Shown here piece by piece: positions 61,126 through 64,000 of a stretch of DNA of 64,000 nt. A program made the position numbers and the translations under genes. Below the pieces are notes generated by a model. It saw only the letters and a list, made by a program, of their open reading frames with translations. It did no database searches and was not told where the DNA came from. How positions within the stretch are numbered: position 1 is the stretch's first letter; each line of letters begins with the position of its first letter. This DNA is from Croceitalea marina (GTDB lineage: Bacteria; Bacteroidota; Bacteroidia; Flavobacteriales; Flavobacteriaceae). The DNA lies in NCBI RefSeq assembly GCF_042684265.1, contig NZ_JBHULB010000005.1:124001-188000 (forward strand), read 5' to 3'.

Positions 61126-61171
61126 GTGATATGAGATCAGACTTGCTATCGCTGCGTCCGCTCCATATCAC
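61126..61171 (+). repeat. Hairpin with one extrahelical base right of the putative cassette
   Basis: GTGATATGAG (61126-61135) pairs with CTCCATATCAC (61161-61171) with a single unpaired C, around a 25-base GC-richer loop. No T-run follows, so it is a poor terminator. An imperfect stem with one bulged base recalls attC sites, but the GTTRRRY core is missing. Confidence 0.45.
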
Positions 61172-61189
61172 AGAACCGTAACGAAACCT

Positions 61190-61984
61190 CTATTCCAAGG
61201 CAGCATCAATATTAGCAGTATAGGCTTTAAAATTTATCAAATCGTTATGCCCACCACCTTCGATGGTTATAAATTCTTTTTTACTAGTAGCAAGGCTAAA
61301 TAATTTTTTACCAGATTCATAAGGCACCACAGCGTCTTCCGTACCATGAAAGATGCTCACGGGGCAGCTTACCTTGGTAATGTATTTGTTCGATTCAAAT
61401 TTGTATTTCAACAACCATGTTACAGGTAACACAGGAAAACGTTTTTTAGCTACCTCCAATAAATTATAAAATGGGGTTTCCAAGACCAATTTCTTGGGCT
61501 TGTTTTTAGATGCCGTATGGGTCGCTATAGAACAGCCGAGGGAACGCCCATAAACAATAAGATTGTTTTCATTATAATTTTCCAAGGCATAATCATAAAA
61601 CAGTTGCGCGTCTTTGAATAAGACCGCTTCGCTCAGCTTGCCCGTGCTTTTGCCATAAGTTCTATAATCCATGACAAGAACGTCGTACTCTTTTTGGGCA
61701 AAAAAGGTCGCTATTTCGCCCCAACGTGATAAATCGCCTGCATTACCATGAAAATAAAGAATAGCTCCTTTTGGGTTTTCACGTTTAAAATGGAGTCCGT
61801 TCAGTTTTGCGCCGTCCTCAGCCGTTAAAAAGAACTCTTCAAAGGGTTCCGAAAAGCTATAGACATAATCTTGGGGTAATTCTGAAGGTAGAAAAATAAT
61901 TTTCTCTTGTAAAAAATAGAGCATAGCGGTCAATAAGAGATATAAGACTAAAAGAACGCGCCCAACGCGTTTAAACTTTGGCAT
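61190..61984 (-). CDS. Membrane-anchored alpha/beta hydrolase, paralogue A
   Basis: A 264-residue protein with one N-terminal membrane helix (8-27, VLLVLYLLLTAMLYFLQ). The hydrolase domain has FHGNAGDLSRWG, the nucleophile elbow YGRSLGCS, the acid in FHGTEDAVVPYE and the His in EGGGHNDL. It belongs to the Bem46/YfhR-like (FSH1-related) group of anchored serine hydrolases with unknown substrates. It overlaps the end of its paralogue by 14 bases, so both come from one transcript. Confidence 0.88.
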   Translation of the reverse strand: MPKFKRVGRVLLVLYLLLTAMLYFLQEKIIFLPSELPQDYVYSFSEPFEEFFLTAEDGAKLNGLHFKRENPKGAILYFHGNAGDLSRWGEIATFFAQKEYDVLVMDYRTYGKSTGKLSEAVLFKDAQLFYDYALENYNENNLIVYGRSLGCSIATHTASKNKPKKLVLETPFYNLLEVAKKRFPVLPVTWLLKYKFESNKYITKVSCPVSIFHGTEDAVVPYESGKKLFSLATSKKEFITIEGGGHNDLINFKAYTANIDAALE

Positions 61985-62846
61985 TTGTTGGTTTTGATGA
62001 ATGCTGAACGTGAATGCTAGAACCCACTAAATCTACTTTTCTAGGCCGTGAATTCACGATTTCCGTTAGCATTTGATGGTACGATTCAAATGTATTCAAA
62101 TTCTTATGTCCGCCGCCAATAACCGTATGTAAGGTTGTGCTTTTAGGTTTGATACGCGATAGTTTTACACTAGTCTTGTAAGGAATTAATTTGTCGTCCG
62201 TACCATGTATGATGTGGATAGGACAATTTACATATTTTAACCACTTGTATGTCGGCATGGGGAATTTAATCAATAAGGACAAGGGCATAAAAGGAATAAA
62301 CTTTTTCGCCACCTTGCTCAAACTATAGTATGGGGCATCTAAAATGAGCATTCTAGGATTGTTCATAGAAGCCAGTTTGGTCGCAAAACCAGAACCTAAA
62401 GACCTGCCATATAAAATGATGTATTTCTCAGAAACATTATCCTTTATTTTATTGTAAACGACCTGCATATCGCGTTTTACGGCCTTTTGGGTTCTACGGC
62501 CCGTACTTTTTCCGAAGCCTCGATAGTCAACCATGATAACATCATAACCATGCCGTGTGAAATCTACCGCAAACTTGCCCCAGCCTTTGATGCTTTTTGA
62601 ATTTCCTTTTAAATAGAACACAACACCTTTTGGGTCTTTAGCCTTAAAACGAAGTCCATTGATGGTTGCACCATCCCTGGTTTCGATATTATACTCCTCT
62701 GTTTCTTGATTCTCGTAATAGAATTGAAAGTCTTTCGAAAGTTTCTCTGGTTTAAACAAAAAATAGTCCTGCAAAAAATATAACAGTATGCTGATAAGCA
62801 CATAGACTATCAAAACAATACCTAAAATATAGATTACCTGTTGCAC
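61971..62846 (-). CDS. Membrane-anchored alpha/beta hydrolase, paralogue B
   Basis: I set the start at GTG 62846: from there the N-terminal helix (QQVIYILGIVLIVYVLISILL) aligns residue for residue with that of paralogue A, and the open frame upstream (to 62912) runs into a terminator hairpin. The protein, 291 residues, has LKGNSKSIKGWGKF, the elbow YGRSLGSG, the acid in HGTDDKLIPYK and the His in IGGGHKNL. Compared with paralogue A, the oxyanion HG is changed to KG (YLKGNS against YFHGNA), which may alter activity. It has a longer basic tail ending STNAKV-like residues. Tandem duplication is evident. Confidence 0.86.
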   Translation of the reverse strand: MQQVIYILGIVLIVYVLISILLYFLQDYFLFKPEKLSKDFQFYYENQETEEYNIETRDGATINGLRFKAKDPKGVVFYLKGNSKSIKGWGKFAVDFTRHGYDVIMVDYRGFGKSTGRRTQKAVKRDMQVVYNKIKDNVSEKYIILYGRSLGSGFATKLASMNNPRMLILDAPYYSLSKVAKKFIPFMPLSLLIKFPMPTYKWLKYVNCPIHIIHGTDDKLIPYKTSVKLSRIKPKSTTLHTVIGGGHKNLNTFESYHQMLTEIVNSRPRKVDLVGSSIHVQHSSKPTNAKV

Positions 62847-62897
62847 GACTATAATTTTCTTGAAAATACAAAAAACTAGAGTATCGGCATTAACCAT

Positions 62898-62927
62898 AAA
62901 AAAAGAGCGCAATTTGCGCTCTTTTTT
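62898..62927. terminator. Bidirectional terminator after the small acidic lipoprotein gene
   Basis: Seven A, then GAGCGC, AATTT loop, GCGCTC and six T. It lies 19 bases after the stop at 62946 on the minus strand. Confidence 0.88.
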
Positions 62928-62945
62928 CTTATATCTAGTGACCTA

Positions 62946-63122
62946 TTATTTGTCAGTGGCATCATCTATTTCATCTTCAACCTCTTCAACACCTTCTTCG
63001 ATGTCATCTCCTACCTCTTCAATAGCATCTTTTGCTTTTTCTTCAGTAGTCTGTTCTCTGCAATTTACCAGTGTAAGTATTATAACAAATACCGATAAAA
63101 TTTTTATTGCTGTATTTTTCAT
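62946..63122 (-). CDS. Small acidic lipoprotein (58 residues)
   Basis: ATG 63122 to TAA 62946. The signal MKNTAIKILSVFVIILTLVNC ends in a lipobox Cys21; the mature 38 residues are almost all Glu, Asp, Ala, Val and Ile in a heptad-like pattern (EEVGDDIEEGVEEVEDEIDD), a short amphipathic acidic helix. Similar tiny envelope lipoproteins accompany stress genes in Bacteroidota. Its ATG overlaps the TGA of the DUF1328 frame upstream as ATGA, evidence that the broken gene was translated into this one. A strong terminator follows. Confidence 0.78.
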   Translation of the reverse strand: MKNTAIKILSVFVIILTLVNCREQTTEEKAKDAIEEVGDDIEEGVEEVEDEIDDATDK

Positions 63123-63289
63123 TTTTCTATTTTTTTAAATGAGTTCTTAATCAAGGTTAACATAAATAAAACTGTAAATATGATCGACAATGTCTTGGCC
63201 CATGTCGAAGCTTTCCCGAAGATTTCTCCATACCCGAGTACACCTGCTAAAATGGCAATTACTATAAACCGTATAGACTATCTAAACAT
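63119..63289 (-). pseudogene. DUF1328 small membrane protein with an in-frame TAG at codon 4
   Basis: ATG 63289 gives MFR, then TAG at 63278-63280, then in frame SIRFIVIAILAGVLGYGEIFG and a second helix ending NSFKKIEK and TGA at 63119. DUF1328 proteins begin M(L/F)RW and have exactly this two-helix pattern, so TGG for Trp4 seems to have become TAG. The rest of the frame is undamaged over 53 codons. No alternative ATG precedes the first helix. It lies between a secreted hypothetical gene and the acidic lipoprotein and overlaps the latter. Recent nonsense mutation, suppression or a base error are the options. Confidence 0.8.
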
Positions 63290-63307
63290 ATTACTAAATT
63301 TTAATTA

Positions 63308-63841
63308 TTATTTCGAATCTTTTTGATTCATTTTTTCAAATGATTCTACCCTTAATTGAACCTTATTGCCATCATTTGTGGTAAAGACATAAGCCTTTTT
63401 TGAATTCATGGCTTCATCCATACTAATGGTCATGTTTTCTAAGATGGTAATATTCTCACCATCTTCTACGACCAACATTAAATCGTTTTTACTTGATAGC
63501 AATGTAAAATCTGTCTTTTCATCTGTTGTATAGCTGAATTTTATAATTTCATCATAATATTCATCGGCATCATTATCTATTTTTACCGTCTTTACTACCG
63601 CGGTGGGTGGTAAGATTCTATCTTGATTTACCTTGTTTCTATCTTTTTTATCTAGCATTACGGCCTGATTTCTTGTAGTCTCTATCAACACTGAATTTTT
63701 AATCAACTCTCCGTTTTGATAAAGCTTATAGGTTTTTTTCGTGGTTTCCTTTGCGACCCCTGCCTGATTGTTCTCTTGGGCTATAATCGTTGTACCAGTT
63801 AGTAGTGCGATTGATAATATTGTTGTTTTAAAAATTTTCAT
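63308..63841 (-). CDS. Secreted protein of unknown function
   Basis: A 177-residue protein with a signal peptide (MKIFKTTILSIALLTGTTIIAQ). The mature part is polar, rich in Lys, Asp and Thr, with a predicted beta-sheet character and no Cys or catalytic motif; the segment YKLYQNGELIKNSVLIET resembles the start of short envelope stress proteins. I recognise no family. It lies downstream of the Dps-like gene (44 bases between) and upstream of the DUF1328 frame (18 bases), all on the minus strand, so it may belong to a stress-response transcript. Confidence 0.7.
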   Translation of the reverse strand: MKIFKTTILSIALLTGTTIIAQENNQAGVAKETTKKTYKLYQNGELIKNSVLIETTRNQAVMLDKKDRNKVNQDRILPPTAVVKTVKIDNDADEYYDEIIKFSYTTDEKTDFTLLSSKNDLMLVVEDGENITILENMTISMDEAMNSKKAYVFTTNDGNKVQLRVESFEKMNQKDSK

Positions 63842-63885
63842 TTCTTTTTGTGTTTTTAGGTTAATAATCCTTTTTAAAATGGTTC

Positions 63886-64000
63886 TTATGAACTTACGGA
63901 TGCTTTCAATTTCTCGTTTTTATTTTTGCTCCAAGCATTTAGCATCCAACTGCTTTTCTCCAATTCTCTAATATAGGCTCCTATCAAATCAACGGTACCT
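63886..64000 (-). CDS. dps: C-terminus of a Dps-like ferritin (5' part outside window)
   Basis: The last 37 codons of a gene entering from the right edge. The sequence GTVDLIGAYIRELEKSSWMLNAWS matches the final helix of Dps DNA-protection proteins (family pattern GTxDLxxxxxxExEKxxWMLxA), and a Lys-rich tail ends at TAA 63886. Dps forms a 12-mer that stores iron and protects DNA in stationary phase. Only this helix is visible, so the assignment rests on about 25 residues. The genes after it on the same strand also look envelope- or stress-related. Confidence 0.75.
   Translation of the reverse strand, partial: GTVDLIGAYIRELEKSSWMLNAWSKNKNEKLKASVSS

Noticed and set aside
61126..61183. A true integron attC site
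   Set aside because: The bulged stem is suggestive, but no GTTRRRY/RYYYAAC core pair and no integrase are visible, so it is reported only as a cassette-like unit.
62860..63138. A 92-residue plus-strand ORF rich in Ser
   Set aside because: It is the shadow of the minus-strand acidic lipoprotein (Glu and Asp codons read as Ser, Leu and Phe), and it spans a terminator.
11728..63289. A reassigned stop codon as explanation of the interrupted genes
   Set aside because: Both TAA and TAG are involved, and neighbouring genes end normally at TAA, TAG and TGA, often with a 4-base overlap to the next start.

Overview
The window is AT-rich and reads as chromosomal DNA of a member of the Bacteroidota, most likely a marine Flavobacteriaceae (inference). 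The reasons are the 287-residue primary sigma factor, promoters of the TTTG-N20-TAnnTTTG type instead of E. coli-like ones, few Shine-Dalgarno sites, many Cys-lipoproteins, DUF4251 and DUF1080 proteins, and paired LytS/LytTR-type regulators. I see no rRNA, tRNA, CRISPR array, transposase or phage gene.

Layout. 1-10.3 kb: a truncated exported sugar isomerase-like gene, an RluE pseudouridine synthase, a LytTR operon made of a true histidine kinase, a degenerate kinase and a response regulator, a secreted protein with about ten SDHHKA repeats, a DMT permease, an exported Gfo/Idh oxidoreductase and an alpha/beta hydrolase. 10.4-12.1 kb: a small lipoprotein, a GntR regulator and a LURP-one/scramblase-like gene broken by an in-frame stop. 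12.2-22.5 kb: a long minus-strand operon pairing a Tat-exported two-subunit molybdenum hydroxylase (IorA/IorB type) with cofactor genes moaD, moaA, mobA, moeB-rhodanese, moeA, xdhC and mocA, plus a TauE-type permease and an amidohydrolase; moaC and moaE are not in the window. 22.6-41.5 kb: mixed secreted enzymes and housekeeping genes, including two DUF1080 proteins, a peptidoglycan-fragment operon (M14 peptidase, amidase, 3D protein), pirin, menB, an exported HisC-like enzyme, a TPR membrane protein, a metzincin, a glycosyltransferase and a helicase. At 30.9-31.3 kb two near-identical units, each with a promoter and a terminator, look like twin small RNAs.

41.7-54.0 kb: rpoD is followed on the other strand by two tandem 32-33 codon ORFs of related sequence, then a secreted ILEI-like/GDPD fusion that converges on a six-gene minus-strand block: hybrid kinase with HPt, lone receiver, membrane HEAT protein, processive GT2, LtaS-like sulfatase-fold enzyme with TPR tail, and TPR/YaiO outer-membrane barrel. 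I read this block as a synthesis and export system for a glycan that carries phosphoglycerol, governed by a phosphorelay without a DNA-binding output. It is the best candidate here for an undescribed system.

54.1-64 kb: membrane dipeptidase, thioesterase, DUF72, DUF2461, a cysE-cysM operon, a serine hydrolase inside inverted repeats that may be a mobile cassette, two paralogous alpha/beta hydrolases, and a stress-type end with a small acidic lipoprotein, a DUF1328 gene carrying an early stop, and the C-terminus of a Dps-like protein.

Four genes appear interrupted (positions 11728, 23820, 25507, 63278), which is many for 64 kb. All functional statements rest on reading motifs by eye; no database search was run.
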